Part shown: piece after piece, positions 42,173 through 51,160 of the stretch | Layout of the letters: every line of letters starts with the position of its first letter | How positions within the stretch are numbered: position 1 is the first letter of the stretch | Assembly: GCA_035373905.1 (NCBI GenBank) | Contig: DAOSOK010000006.1 | Coordinates: 1 to 64,000, forward strand | Source of the DNA: Candidatus Ozemobacteraceae bacterium | GTDB lineage: Bacteria; Muiribacteriota; Ozemobacteria; Ozemobacterales; Ozemobacteraceae | Direction: 5' to 3' | DNA length: 64,000 nt | Notes under the pieces: generated by a model | The model's database searches: none | Told to the model about the DNA's origin: nothing | Seen by the model: the letters and a program-made list of their open reading frames with translations, nothing else | Made by a program: the position numbers and the translations under genes

Positions 42173-43846
42173 TCACAGGCTGGGCATGTCGACGCCGTTT
42201 CTCTTCGCGCATTCGACGGCCAGCTCGTAGCCGGCGTCGGCGTGGCGGACGACGCCCATGCCCGGGTCGCTGGTCAGGACGCGGCGGATGCGGGCCTCGG
42301 CGGCCGGCGTTCCGTCGGCGACGATGACCATGCCGGCGTGGATCGAGTTGCCCATGCCCACGCCGCCGCCGTGATGAACGCTGACCCAGGTCGCGCCGTT
42401 CACGGCATTGATCATCGCGTTCAGGATCGGCCAGTCGGCGATCGCGTCGGAGCCGTCCTTCATCGCTTCGGTTTCACGGAACGGCGAGGCGACCGAGCCG
42501 GTGTCGAGGTGGTCGCGGCCGATGACGATCGGCGCCTTGACCTTGCCGGTACGCACGAGCTCGTTGAACAGCACGCCGGCCTTTTCCCGGTCGCCGTAAC
42601 CGAGCCAGCAGATGCGCGAGGGCAGGCCCTGGAAATGCACCTGTTTTCCGGCCTTCTCGATCCAGCGTTTCAGCGCGGCGTTCTCGGGGAACAGCTTCAG
42701 CAGCTCGCGGTCGGTCGTGTAGATATCCTCGGGATCGCCCGAAAGAGCGACCCACCGGAACGGGCCTTTGCCCTCGCAGAACAGCGGCCGGATGTAGGCC
42801 GGTACGAAGCCGGGGAAGTCGAACGCGCGCTTCAGGCCGCGATCGAGCGCGACGGTGCGGATGTTGTTCCCGTAATCGAACGTGATCGCGCCCTTGTCCA
42901 TGAGCGCCAGCATCGCCTCGACGTGGGTGCGAATCGAATCTTTCGCCCGCTCGACGTAGGCGGCGGGATCGCTCTTCCGCAGCTTCGCAGCCTCCTCCAG
43001 AGACATACCTGCAGGTATATATCCATTCAGCGGGTCGTGGGCCGAGGTCTGATCGGTAAGCACGTCGGGGACGAAGCCCATCTTCACCATCTGCGGCAGC
43101 ACCTCGGCGCAGTTGCCGAGCAGGCCGATCGACAGCGGCTTCTTCGCGGCCTTCGCCTCTTTCGCCTTCGCGATCGCTTCTTCGACCGAGGCTACCATGA
43201 CGTCGCAGTATTTGTGGTCGATGCGGCGCTTAATGCGGGTCGGGTCGACCTCGACCGCGATGCAGACGCCGTCGTTCATCGTGACGGCGAGGGGTTGGGC
43301 GCCGCCCATGCCGCCGAGGCCGCCGGTGAGCGTAATCGTGCCGGCGAGCGAGCCGCCGAAATGTTTGGCGCCGACCGCGGCGAGCGTTTCATAGGTGCCC
43401 TGCAGGATGCCCTGCGTGCCGATGTAGATCCAGGAGCCGGCCGTCATCTGGCCGTACATGATGAGGCCCTTGCGGTCGAGTTCGTGGAAGTATTCCCAGT
43501 TCGCGAACCGCGGCACGATCATCGAGTTGACGAGCAGAACGCGCGGCGCGTCGGGGTGCGAACGGAACACGGCGACCGGCTTGCCCGACTGAACGAGCAG
43601 GGTCTCGTCCTCCTTCAGCCGCCTGAGGGTGGCGAGAATCGTGTCGAACGCCTCCCACGTGCGGGCGGCTTTGCCAATCCCGCCGTAGACGATCAGTTCC
43701 TCGGGTTTCTCGGCGACCTCGGGATCCAGGTTGTGCTGGATCATCCGGTAGGCAGCCTCGGTGAGCCAGTTGCGGCAGCTGAGCTTCGTGCCGGTCGGCG
43801 GATGGACGATGCGGGCCTTAGACGAGTTGGACGCGTTTTGCGACAT
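42173..43846 (-). CDS. hutU: Urocanate hydratase
   Basis: 557 residues, standard length. NAD-binding loop TGGLGGMGGAQPLAVTMNDG, then conserved DQTSAHDPLNGYIPAG, and HHGGGVGMGNSIHAGMV near the C-terminus. It adds water to urocanate giving imidazolone propionate. The ATG at 43846 lies 29 bases inside the end of hutH; AAGGAG is about 12 bases upstream. Confidence 0.95.
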   Translation of the reverse strand: MSQNASNSSKARIVHPPTGTKLSCRNWLTEAAYRMIQHNLDPEVAEKPEELIVYGGIGKAARTWEAFDTILATLRRLKEDETLLVQSGKPVAVFRSHPDAPRVLLVNSMIVPRFANWEYFHELDRKGLIMYGQMTAGSWIYIGTQGILQGTYETLAAVGAKHFGGSLAGTITLTGGLGGMGGAQPLAVTMNDGVCIAVEVDPTRIKRRIDHKYCDVMVASVEEAIAKAKEAKAAKKPLSIGLLGNCAEVLPQMVKMGFVPDVLTDQTSAHDPLNGYIPAGMSLEEAAKLRKSDPAAYVERAKDSIRTHVEAMLALMDKGAITFDYGNNIRTVALDRGLKRAFDFPGFVPAYIRPLFCEGKGPFRWVALSGDPEDIYTTDRELLKLFPENAALKRWIEKAGKQVHFQGLPSRICWLGYGDREKAGVLFNELVRTGKVKAPIVIGRDHLDTGSVASPFRETEAMKDGSDAIADWPILNAMINAVNGATWVSVHHGGGVGMGNSIHAGMVIVADGTPAAEARIRRVLTSDPGMGVVRHADAGYELAVECAKRNGVDMPSL

Positions 43847-45335
43847 GGGTGACGAGATCTCCTTTCCACAGAAGCTCCCGGGCCATCTCCAGATCGGGGG
43901 CCTGGAAGCGGTCTTCCTTGAGCGGCGGAACGGCGGCGCGCAGCACCTCGTAAGCTGCGGCGGTGCCTTTTCCGAGAGCGAGGGGCTTGAGGAATTCGTA
44001 GGCCTGGCAGGCGCACAGCCATTCGATCGCGAGCACCTGGGCCGTGTTCGACAGGATGCGGGCTCCCTTGCGGGCCGCCACGGTGCCCATGCTGACGTGG
44101 TCTTCCTGATAGGCCGACGTGGGAATCGAGTCGACCGAGGCCGGGTGGGCCAGCACCTTGTTTTCGCTGACGATCGAGGCCGCCGTGTACTGCACGATCA
44201 TGAGACCGGAGTTCACGCCCGCATCGCCGGCGAGAAACGGCGGAAGGCCGCTGACGAGCGGGTTCACGAGCCGGTCGATGCGGCGCTCGCTGATGTTGGC
44301 GAGTTCGGCCATCGCGATGCCGAAGAAGTCGGCCGCCAGCGCCATCGGCTGGCCGTGGAAATGGCCGCCGGAGATGACGGTGTCGGCGCTGAGCAGGATC
44401 GGGTTGTCGGTGACCGAGTTCAATTCGATCGAGACCTGGGCGGCGAGGTGGTTGAGCGTCTCGCGTGTGGCCCCATGCACCTGGGGAACGCAGCGGAGGC
44501 TGTAAGCGTCCTGCACCTTCGTGCAGTTCACGTGGCTCGAACGCACCTCGCTGTCGGCGACGCAGGCCAGCACGTTGGCGGCCGTCTGCTTCAGGCCCTC
44601 GTAGGGACGCAGGGCAATGAAATCGGGGTTGTAGGGGCTCGTCGAGCCCTTGAGCACTTCGAGGGACAGCGCCGCGATCACGTCGGCGGCCCGCGCGACG
44701 TCGATGCCCCGCTGAACCGCGAGGCCGAGCACGCCGGTCATGACCGATGTGCCGTTGATGAGCGCCAGCCCTTCCTTCGCCTGCAGGGAAATCGCCTTCA
44801 GGCCGGCGCGTTCGAGCACCGGCCCAGTGGGGACGCGCTTGCCGTCGGCATCCATGACGAAGCCTTCGCCCATCAGCACGAGCATGATGTGCGAGAGTGG
44901 GGCCAGGTCACCCGAGCTTCCGACCGAGCCCTGGCTCGGCACCCACGGCGTCACGTCGTTGTTGAGAAGGGCCGCAAGGGCCTCGACGGCCTCGGGCCGG
45001 ATGCCGCTGACCCCGTGAAGAAGGGAATTGATGCGGATCGCGATCATCGCCCGCACCTCTTCCTTGCCGAACGGCTCTCCGACGCCGGTCGCATGGCTGC
45101 GGATCAGGTTCGTCTGGAGCTTGCCGAGGTCTTCTCTGCTGATGCGCGTGTTGCAGAGATGGCCAAACCCGGTGGTAATGCCGTATACGACGCGATCTTC
45201 CGCGATGAGCCGTTCGACGACGGCCCGCGACTCGCGCACCTTCGCCATGGCGGACGAAGCGATCGACACCCGCTCGCCGTCGGCGATCCTACGTAACTGT
45301 TCAAGCGTGAGACGTGTACCGGTTAGTTCGATCAT
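43818..45335 (-). CDS. hutH: Histidine ammonia-lyase
   Basis: 505 residues from the ATG at 45335 (AAGGAAAGG just upstream); the frame stays open further upstream inside the activator gene but that part is antisense-like. YGITTGFGHL and the MIO loop SQGSVGSSGDLAPLSH are present. The MIO triad is Ser-Ser-Gly instead of Ala-Ser-Gly; Ser at the first position is still compatible with the 5-imidazolinone cofactor because the cyclisation uses the middle Ser and Gly. It removes ammonia from histidine to give urocanate. Hut order here is H-U-FtcD-I, downstream of the activator gene. Confidence 0.94.
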   Translation of the reverse strand: MIELTGTRLTLEQLRRIADGERVSIASSAMAKVRESRAVVERLIAEDRVVYGITTGFGHLCNTRISREDLGKLQTNLIRSHATGVGEPFGKEEVRAMIAIRINSLLHGVSGIRPEAVEALAALLNNDVTPWVPSQGSVGSSGDLAPLSHIMLVLMGEGFVMDADGKRVPTGPVLERAGLKAISLQAKEGLALINGTSVMTGVLGLAVQRGIDVARAADVIAALSLEVLKGSTSPYNPDFIALRPYEGLKQTAANVLACVADSEVRSSHVNCTKVQDAYSLRCVPQVHGATRETLNHLAAQVSIELNSVTDNPILLSADTVISGGHFHGQPMALAADFFGIAMAELANISERRIDRLVNPLVSGLPPFLAGDAGVNSGLMIVQYTAASIVSENKVLAHPASVDSIPTSAYQEDHVSMGTVAARKGARILSNTAQVLAIEWLCACQAYEFLKPLALGKGTAAAYEVLRAAVPPLKEDRFQAPDLEMARELLWKGDLVTHVAKRVQLV

Positions 45336-45352
45336 GACCTTTCCTTGTCGTT

Positions 45353-46129
45353 CTATTCGGAGTTGGGCGGCCGTAACGCATGCATGGCGGCGCCGAGGGC
45401 GCCGAAAAAGGAGCCTGAGGGGTGAAGCCCGACTTCGAAGCCCAGCAGGGAGCCAAGCTCGGCGGCCAGCGCGGCGTTCGCGCCGCCCCCGACGAGCAGG
45501 GCCGGGGCGCCGAAGCCGGTCCGCTGGAGCATCGCATGGAGTCGCTCCGCAACCGCGCGGAACACGCCTCGCGCGAGGGAGGCGCGGTCGACGCCGTCGG
45601 CCAGCCGTCCGATGATTTCGGATTCGGCGAACACGGCGCACGTGCTCGAAAGCCGCGCCGGTTCGGCGGCTTTCGCGGCGAGATCGGACAAGCCGGCCAG
45701 CGGCACGCCGAGGCTGTTCGCCACGAGCTCGAAAAACTTGCCGGTCCCGGCCGCGCACCGGTCGTTCATCTCGAAATCATCGACCTTGCCGGACTCGTCG
45801 AGGTGCATCGCTTTCGCATCCTGCCCGCCGATATCGATCAGCGTGCGCAGACCCGGCGCCAGCACCTGCGCGCCCACGGCGAACGCGCGGATCTCCGTGA
45901 GGGCCGTTCCCCGGCACGCATCGGCCGCCGGTCGGCGGCTGTAGCCGGTCGTTCCGATCGGCAGCGCATCGGCCGCGCACCGGGCCCGCAGGCGCCCGAC
46001 CCAGTCGATGACGACGGCTTTTTCCAGGGCCCAGGACTCGAACACGACCGATTCGCGGATCAGGCCATCCTCGACCAGCACCGCTTTGGTGCGCCGGGAG
46101 CCGAGATCGAGGCCGATGGCGAACGTCAT
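45353..46129 (-). CDS. 2-hydroxyacyl-CoA dehydratase activator-type ATPase (BadF/BcrA/HgdC family)
   Basis: 258 residues. ASKHA fold: IGLDLGSRRTKAVLVEDG (phosphate 1), IDIGGQDAKAMHLDESG (phosphate 2), VGGGANAALAAELG (adenosine). Two Cys for a bridging [4Fe-4S] cluster: NDRCAAGTGKFFEL and STCAVFAESEIIG, the hallmark of HgdC-type activators. These transfer an electron, driven by ATP, to (R)-2-hydroxyacyl-CoA dehydratases. It is the first gene of the hut run, 18 bases ahead of hutH. Since hut makes glutamate, the fitting target would be 2-hydroxyglutaryl-CoA dehydratase, but none is in the window. Strict anaerobiosis is implied. Confidence 0.88.
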   Translation of the reverse strand: MTFAIGLDLGSRRTKAVLVEDGLIRESVVFESWALEKAVVIDWVGRLRARCAADALPIGTTGYSRRPAADACRGTALTEIRAFAVGAQVLAPGLRTLIDIGGQDAKAMHLDESGKVDDFEMNDRCAAGTGKFFELVANSLGVPLAGLSDLAAKAAEPARLSSTCAVFAESEIIGRLADGVDRASLARGVFRAVAERLHAMLQRTGFGAPALLVGGGANAALAAELGSLLGFEVGLHPSGSFFGALGAAMHALRPPNSE

Positions 46130-46171
46130 TGCCGTTCACCCGGGCATGAGCCGCCGCGCGTCTGATTCCGT

Positions 46172-46197
46172 ATCCGCCCCGTTCCCATGGGGCGGAT
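46172..46197. promoter_or_regulatory. Inverted repeat at the start of the hut run
   Basis: ATCCGCCCC-N8-GGGGCGGAT, perfect 9-bp arms, adjoining the extended -10 at 46196-46204. As it would overlap the transcription start it fits an operator for a histidine-operon repressor, or it could be the terminator stem of the upstream gene (no U-tract). Confidence 0.45.
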
Positions 46198-46204
46198 TAT
46201 ATCA
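46196..46204 (-). promoter_or_regulatory. Extended -10 promoter of the activator-hut run
   Basis: TGATATAAT on the minus strand, 67 bases before the ATG at 46129. No good -35. Confidence 0.5.
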
Positions 46205-46222
46205 CAGTATCCGCCTTCCGGC

Positions 46223-48139
46223 TCACTCTCCGAATTCGGCTTTCAGCTTCACGTAGGCGTTTTCGAGAAGGTCGCGGGCGATCTTGCAGACGTCGCCGAT
46301 CATCGGGAACCAGCGCTTCATCATGCGGACGGCCTGGAGTCTCACGCGCTTTTCGTCGTCGCAGAGGGAGCGAAGTTCGTTGAAGTCCATTTCGAACTTG
46401 ATGATGATCATCTGGACGATATGCATGAGATAGAGATTGAAATATTTCCCGAACATGATGATGCGCCCTCTGGCGCGCGTCAGTTCATCATGAATCTCGT
46501 TCAGGCGCTCGGTGGGAAACCGGTCGAGGAAATCCTTGAGCTCGTGGAAGCCTCCCTCGTCCAGCTCCTTTTCGAAGTCCGTCACCCGCTTCTCGCCCTT
46601 CTCGCAGTATTCGATGACGTTATCCACCTCGATCCGGGTGTTCTCGATCGTCTGCTTGAATCGTTTCCAGAGTTTCTGGACTTCTTCTTCCGTCGGAACG
46701 TGCAGGCTGCGAAACTGGGCGACGGCGTCGACCGGTCGGGTGCAGTATTTCGCGATGGCTTCGCGCAGGGGCATCACCTGGGTTCCCTCGATGAACGCGC
46801 CGCCCTCCGTCGCGTTGATGCATGTTCCCTGGTAATGGGCGACATCGGTCACGAAGCCGTTCCTGAACATGTTGAAGATCTCGGTCGTATACACCCACTC
46901 CTCGCAGTTGCCCTTCACCTTGAACAACTGGTGCTGTTTGAGATTCAGTTTCGTCGCATCGCTCACGCCGTCGGCGTGCGTGACGTCGGCGCTCTTCACG
47001 GCGCAGTCCTGCCCGACGAGGATGATCGGGTTGCAGCCGAGGGCCTCGAGAATCTTGAACGCAAGATTCGAGCAGGAGGCGCCGGACGGGAGAGTTCCTT
47101 TCGGGATGTCGATCCAGTCGAAATGGGCGAAGGCGCGATAGACGATGACGATCGGCCCTTTCCAGTTCGCGTAGGTCTGCGGCATGATGACCGGCGTCGC
47201 CGAAAGCCAGATATCTTTCAGCTGCTCTTCCGTGAACTCTTCAAAGAGACTCGCCGTCTTGAGAATGCGTTCGAGCGACGCCACGGCGTGAGGTTTGATG
47301 CCGTGTTTCAGCAGGATGCGGAGGGCCGAATCGGCGCAGATCATCACGCATTTGCCCTGCGCCGCATGCAGCTCCTCGATGTTTTTGTTGAGCGACGGTC
47401 CGGTCGAGACGATGATGCCCGGAACGTTCCGGAACTTCCCGAACAGGTCCTTGATGCCCGGGTTGCGCATGATGATGCTGAGGTTGGCCATGATGTTCTC
47501 GACGCCGATCATCGAGTCCTTCGGGCAGTTGCCGTAGTTCAGCACGATCTGGTGCGCCGCTTCCCGGAACGCTTTCACCGCTTCCGTGTGATAGCTGCCG
47601 TGCAGTTTCGACAACGCCGGATGATCGAAGACGACGAGCGTTTTCAGAAAGAGCTGCAGCGATATGCCCGACTGTTTGATCATGTCGTTCATGACGGCAA
47701 ACAGTTCGTTCTCGGGCACGCCGATCACCCAGCGAATTTTTTCCGATTCGAGAAGATCGGAGATGTCGGCATGCTTCACCACCTGCGTCAGGGCCTGCAT
47801 GTCCTTCTCGACGACCACGATGAAGAAGTTTTCCTTCAGCTGTTCGAGCGCGGCCCTGATGTGATACCCCAACCCCAGTCCGAGAATCATCAGCAGCTTG
47901 GGGTTCTTGAAATTCATCCCCGCGATCTGCTGCTCGGCTTCGCGAACGGGGTCATACTTGCTGTGAATCTGCGTGACCGTTTCGCCGACCTTCACCGCGA
48001 GAGTCGGAACCTTCGTCTTCGACGGCTCGATGAGATACGCGATCGGGCTCGGTTCGTTCATCTCGACGACTTTTGCGAGCACCGGAAACCGCTTGCGAAG
48101 GACTTTCATGTTCTTGGCGTAGGGGGTTGGCGATGACAT
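46223..48139 (-). CDS. Maf-like (DUF115/motility accessory factor) glycosyltransferase
   Basis: 638 residues. A Rossmann-like N-terminal part (LLMILGLGLGYHIRAALEQL, VVVEKDMQALTQVV) is followed by the DUF115 core (PGIIVSTGPSLNKNIEELHA, CADSALRILLKHGIKPHAVA, PIILVGQDCAV), then a helical C-terminus. This is the pattern of Maf proteins that link pseudaminic or legionaminic acid to flagellin Ser/Thr. It lies 136 bases downstream of a full pseudaminic acid operon, so it is the likely transferase. No flagellin gene is present. SD AGGAGAAG upstream of the ATG. Confidence 0.85.
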   Translation of the reverse strand: MSSPTPYAKNMKVLRKRFPVLAKVVEMNEPSPIAYLIEPSKTKVPTLAVKVGETVTQIHSKYDPVREAEQQIAGMNFKNPKLLMILGLGLGYHIRAALEQLKENFFIVVVEKDMQALTQVVKHADISDLLESEKIRWVIGVPENELFAVMNDMIKQSGISLQLFLKTLVVFDHPALSKLHGSYHTEAVKAFREAAHQIVLNYGNCPKDSMIGVENIMANLSIIMRNPGIKDLFGKFRNVPGIIVSTGPSLNKNIEELHAAQGKCVMICADSALRILLKHGIKPHAVASLERILKTASLFEEFTEEQLKDIWLSATPVIMPQTYANWKGPIVIVYRAFAHFDWIDIPKGTLPSGASCSNLAFKILEALGCNPIILVGQDCAVKSADVTHADGVSDATKLNLKQHQLFKVKGNCEEWVYTTEIFNMFRNGFVTDVAHYQGTCINATEGGAFIEGTQVMPLREAIAKYCTRPVDAVAQFRSLHVPTEEEVQKLWKRFKQTIENTRIEVDNVIEYCEKGEKRVTDFEKELDEGGFHELKDFLDRFPTERLNEIHDELTRARGRIIMFGKYFNLYLMHIVQMIIIKFEMDFNELRSLCDDEKRVRLQAVRMMKRWFPMIGDVCKIARDLLENAYVKLKAEFGE

Positions 48140-48275
48140 GCTCTTCTCCTGGTTGCAATCGGTTCCGGAACCTGCGCCGGCCCGGTTTCGGGATATTCAG
48201 AACGTCACAGCGCCGGCTCGCCGTTCAGGATATACCTTCACGGGGTTTCGTACAACTCCCGGCTTCGAATCGTCG

Positions 48276-49085
48276 TCAGGCCGTTCTGCGCCGGTGAGCG
48301 ATCCAGGCGGTCAGCAAAACGGCTCTGTCGATCGCCGGACCGCCGAAAGAGGCCGCGTCAACGGGCAGTTCGGAAACGAGAATAGTTTTTGATATTATAC
48401 CTATCCCGCGCGCCGGTATGACATACACGGCCTCCGCATCCGGGTCTCTCGCCGCTTCGCCCGTCCGGAAATCGTCGTCGAGACGGATCGTGACGAGACC
48501 GGCATCACCCGCAGTTTTTTCAGAGCACCCCAGGGAAGCCAGGATCCTTCGCATCGTGACGGCCTCTTCGCATCCCGAATCGGAAAGAATGCGGCACGCA
48601 CACCCGGAAAGGCCGACGCCGACGGGCTTGACCCATTCGAAATACCGCCGGTCGCCGCGCACCCGATCGCCGAGAGAACGGAATCCGGCTTTTTCGAAGA
48701 TCCGCCGGGAAGCGAGGTTGTCGAGAAACGTCTCGGCCCGGATCAGCACGGCGCGCTCGATGACTTCGGAGCGTTCGACAGCCTTGCCGAGCAGGAGCGT
48801 GCCGATGCCTTTTCCGAGATGCTCCGGGGCGATGCCGATCGATACGGTCAGCGTTCCAGGCAACGGCGCCGGATCGAACCGTATCTGCCCCACCGGCCCG
48901 TCCGTTGCGTCTTCCATGATGAATCCGACGCGCCTGGAGTCGCCGAGAAACCGGTTGAACCAGGCGGCATGTTCCGCCGGATCGATCGGACGATCCGTGA
49001 AAGACCAGCGCCGATGTTCATCGGAATTGCGCCAGCGCAGCAGCAATTCCATGTCCCCGGGCCGGAACGGGCGAAGCGTTCTCAC
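48276..49085 (-). CDS. pseH: PseH-like N-acetyltransferase with extra C-terminal domain
   Basis: 269 residues from a GTG at 49085 that overlaps the pseI stop (GTGA) with GGGA nearby. A longer frame to 49097 exists but overlaps more. Residues about 1-155 are GNAT: RTLRPFRPGDMELLLRWRNS and SIGIAPEHLGKGIGTLLLGK (acetyl-CoA motif A), LDNLASRRIFEKAGFRSLGD (motif B). PseH acetylates the 4-amino group of UDP-4-amino-AltNAc. A PseH is normally about 160-180 residues; this one carries about 110 further residues (VSELPVDAASFGGPAIDRAV, ACRILSDSGCEEAVTMRRIL) of unknown function. Confidence 0.78.
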   Translation of the reverse strand: MRTLRPFRPGDMELLLRWRNSDEHRRWSFTDRPIDPAEHAAWFNRFLGDSRRVGFIMEDATDGPVGQIRFDPAPLPGTLTVSIGIAPEHLGKGIGTLLLGKAVERSEVIERAVLIRAETFLDNLASRRIFEKAGFRSLGDRVRGDRRYFEWVKPVGVGLSGCACRILSDSGCEEAVTMRRILASLGCSEKTAGDAGLVTIRLDDDFRTGEAARDPDAEAVYVIPARGIGIISKTILVSELPVDAASFGGPAIDRAVLLTAWIAHRRRTA

Positions 49086-50131
49086 ACCATGTCCCACGTG
49101 AGAATATCGTCCTCCTCGATGTCACGGACGGCCCTGCGCCCGACAACGAGATCGAGAAACCTCGTCGGTATACCGAAACCGGGACGTTTCACCTCGATCA
49201 TGTCCCGCGTGATAACCGATCCGCGCGGAATGGCCCGGGCCGCCACCAGGCTTCGCCTGGCGATGCGGTATAGTTCCTGCTCGGCGGCGGTATGGTGCTT
49301 GATCGGACTGCCGAGAGCCGCTTCGGTCTGGCGGATGGCCGTCACCATCTCCTTCAGTTCGTGCGGCTCGAGGGAAAAGGGATGATCCGGCCCTTCCTGA
49401 TTCCGGCTCAGCGTGCAGTGTTTTTCGATGATACATGCCCCGCGCGCCACGGCGGCGACATCCGTTATATATCCCATCGTATGGTCGGAGAAACCGACGG
49501 GCGCCTGGAACGCCTGCCGGAGGGTGTCCATCGCCCGCAGATGCAGGTTCTCGTATGCCGGCGGATACGCGATCGCGCAATGCAGCAGGGCCACGTCCCT
49601 TCCCCCCGCCTGTTTGAACGTCTGCAGGGCGACCTCGATGTCTTCCAGGTTGGCCATGCCGGTGGAAAGGATGAGCGGCTTGCCCGTCCGCGCGACCCGC
49701 TCGATGAGCGGGAGATGGGTGATCTCGAAGCTCGCGATCTTGTAGGCCTCGACCCCGGCCGCTTCGAGTTCTTCGACGGCGGGAATGTCGAACGGCGTGC
49801 AGAGAAACATGATGTTTTTCTTGCGGCAATGGCTCATCAGCTGGTCGGTCCAGCCACGAGGAATTTCGAGGCGTTTGATGATGTCCCAGAGCGTTTCGCC
49901 ATCCTTCGCCAGCTTCTTGTCTTTCAGGTAGCTGGCCATCGGAGTTTTCTTCGAGTAGATCTTCTCCGCCGCAAAAATCTGGAACTTCACCGCATCGGCC
50001 CCGGCGTCTGCTGCGACGTCGATGAGGCGGATCGCGGTGTCGAAATCACGGTTATGATTGCTGCCGGCTTCGGCGATGATGAAGCACGGCCTCGAGTCTC
50101 CGATATGGCGATGTCCGATGGTTATCTGCAT
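49082..50131 (-). CDS. pseI: Pseudaminic acid synthase
   Basis: 349 residues. NeuB-type TIM barrel: FIIAEAGSNHNRDFDTAIRL, DAVKFQIF, KIASFEITHLPLI, LILSTGMANLEDI, DHTMGY and IIEKHCTLSRNQEGPDHPFS, then a C-terminal SAF domain (about 285-345). It condenses 2,4-diacetamido-2,4,6-trideoxy-L-altrose with PEP. NeuB-type enzymes are hard to separate between sialic, legionaminic and pseudaminic acid; the PseB/C/G/H neighbours settle it as PseI. Overlaps pseH by 4 bases. Confidence 0.9.
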   Translation of the reverse strand: MQITIGHRHIGDSRPCFIIAEAGSNHNRDFDTAIRLIDVAADAGADAVKFQIFAAEKIYSKKTPMASYLKDKKLAKDGETLWDIIKRLEIPRGWTDQLMSHCRKKNIMFLCTPFDIPAVEELEAAGVEAYKIASFEITHLPLIERVARTGKPLILSTGMANLEDIEVALQTFKQAGGRDVALLHCAIAYPPAYENLHLRAMDTLRQAFQAPVGFSDHTMGYITDVAAVARGACIIEKHCTLSRNQEGPDHPFSLEPHELKEMVTAIRQTEAALGSPIKHHTAAEQELYRIARRSLVAARAIPRGSVITRDMIEVKRPGFGIPTRFLDLVVGRRAVRDIEEDDILTWDMV

Positions 50132-50140
50132 GCAGCCTCC

Positions 50141-51154
50141 TCAGCCCGTTTTCATCATCGCGGTGAGAGCCGCCGCCACACGGTCCGCTCCCCAGCCGTC
50201 GATCATGGCGCGCTGTCGCGCGATCATGCCTGCCGTTGCGACCGGTTCGCGTTTCAGGCGGCGAACGGCTTCGACGATCGATTGTACCGGCAGGTCCGAA
50301 CGGGCGTCAACGACCACGCCCGTGTCGTATCTCGCGACGATGTCCAGCGTCCGTCTCTGGTTCTCGACCCAGACGACCGCGACGCTCGGCCGGCCGATGC
50401 AGCAGGTCTCCCACAGCGTCGTTCCGCCGCCCGTCACGGCGACGGCGGCCCCGCCAATAAGGCCGGGAAGCGAGTCCACGTTTCTGACGAGCCTGCGTCG
50501 GGCTCCGCCTTGCTCCCATTCGCACAGTCTGTCGACGGGACAGGCAGGCCCGACGGCCGCGACGACCGGAGCTTCACGCGCCTCGCTCGATAAAGATGCA
50601 AGTATATCCATGAGCCGATTTTGTACGTCGCCTCCGCCAAGCGTGACGAGAATATGCCCGTCGGCCGGAACGGGCGTTCCGGCGAAAGCCCGAATCTCTG
50701 GACGGACCAGCGCATACGTCTCGCCGCAAAGGCAGAGCGGCACGCCCCGTTTCGCATACGGCTCAGGGACTGCGCCCGGATTGGGGTTTATCACGGCATC
50801 GACGGGCAGAATGCGATCGGCCAGGTCGTCGATGACGGCAAGGCGGGGTCCGGCGGCCCAAAGCGCGGTGAAATCCTCGGTGGTAAAACCGTAATGGTCG
50901 ACGACCAGGAGGTCGGCCCGGTGCATCTTCGCCGCCATAGCCGTCTTGAACCCCTGCGCCGATCCGCCATCCGTCGGGACCCAGGGCATGGCCGCGCCGG
51001 ATATATCGCTCCATATTTTGCCGGGATCCGAGACGGTCAGGAGCGTCGGCTCCCAGCCCAGATCGCGCATCGCAAGAGCAAGCGTGCGGCACCGCATGAC
51101 ATGCCCGAGGCCGATCTCCTCTCCGGCGTCGGCCCGGATCAGCAGTCTGGGCAT
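50141..51154 (-). CDS. pseG: UDP-2,4-diacetamido-2,4,6-trideoxy-beta-L-altropyranose hydrolase
   Basis: 337 residues. GT-B fold of PseG: LLIRADAGEEIGLGHVMRCR at the N-terminus (catalytic His in GLGHVMR), VVDHYGFTTEDF, and later VTLGGGDVQNRLMDI and AVTGGGTTLWETCCIGRP (nucleotide site). It removes UDP from the altrose intermediate before PseI. It starts 6 bases after pseF stop; 9 bases ahead of pseI. Cytoplasmic. Confidence 0.9.
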   Translation of the reverse strand: MPRLLIRADAGEEIGLGHVMRCRTLALAMRDLGWEPTLLTVSDPGKIWSDISGAAMPWVPTDGGSAQGFKTAMAAKMHRADLLVVDHYGFTTEDFTALWAAGPRLAVIDDLADRILPVDAVINPNPGAVPEPYAKRGVPLCLCGETYALVRPEIRAFAGTPVPADGHILVTLGGGDVQNRLMDILASLSSEAREAPVVAAVGPACPVDRLCEWEQGGARRRLVRNVDSLPGLIGGAAVAVTGGGTTLWETCCIGRPSVAVVWVENQRRTLDIVARYDTGVVVDARSDLPVQSIVEAVRRLKREPVATAGMIARQRAMIDGWGADRVAAALTAMMKTG

Positions 51155-51160
51155 TTCATA

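Noticed and set aside
37965..43852. Very long plus-strand open frames (37965-41225 and 41039-43852) opposite aroF, hutI, ftcD and hutU.
   Set aside because: They are antisense to genes with clear motifs. In GC-rich DNA the opposite strand often lacks stops; their proteins are Arg/Asp/His-rich with no domains.
45336..45758. In-frame extension of hutH upstream of 45335.
   Set aside because: It overlaps the activator gene, and the family starts at MIELTGTRL with a good ribosome site.
48140..48275. Possible promoter (TTGTAC and TATATC) for the Maf gene.
   Set aside because: The spacer is only about 15 bp and the boxes are weak, so it was not listed as a feature.
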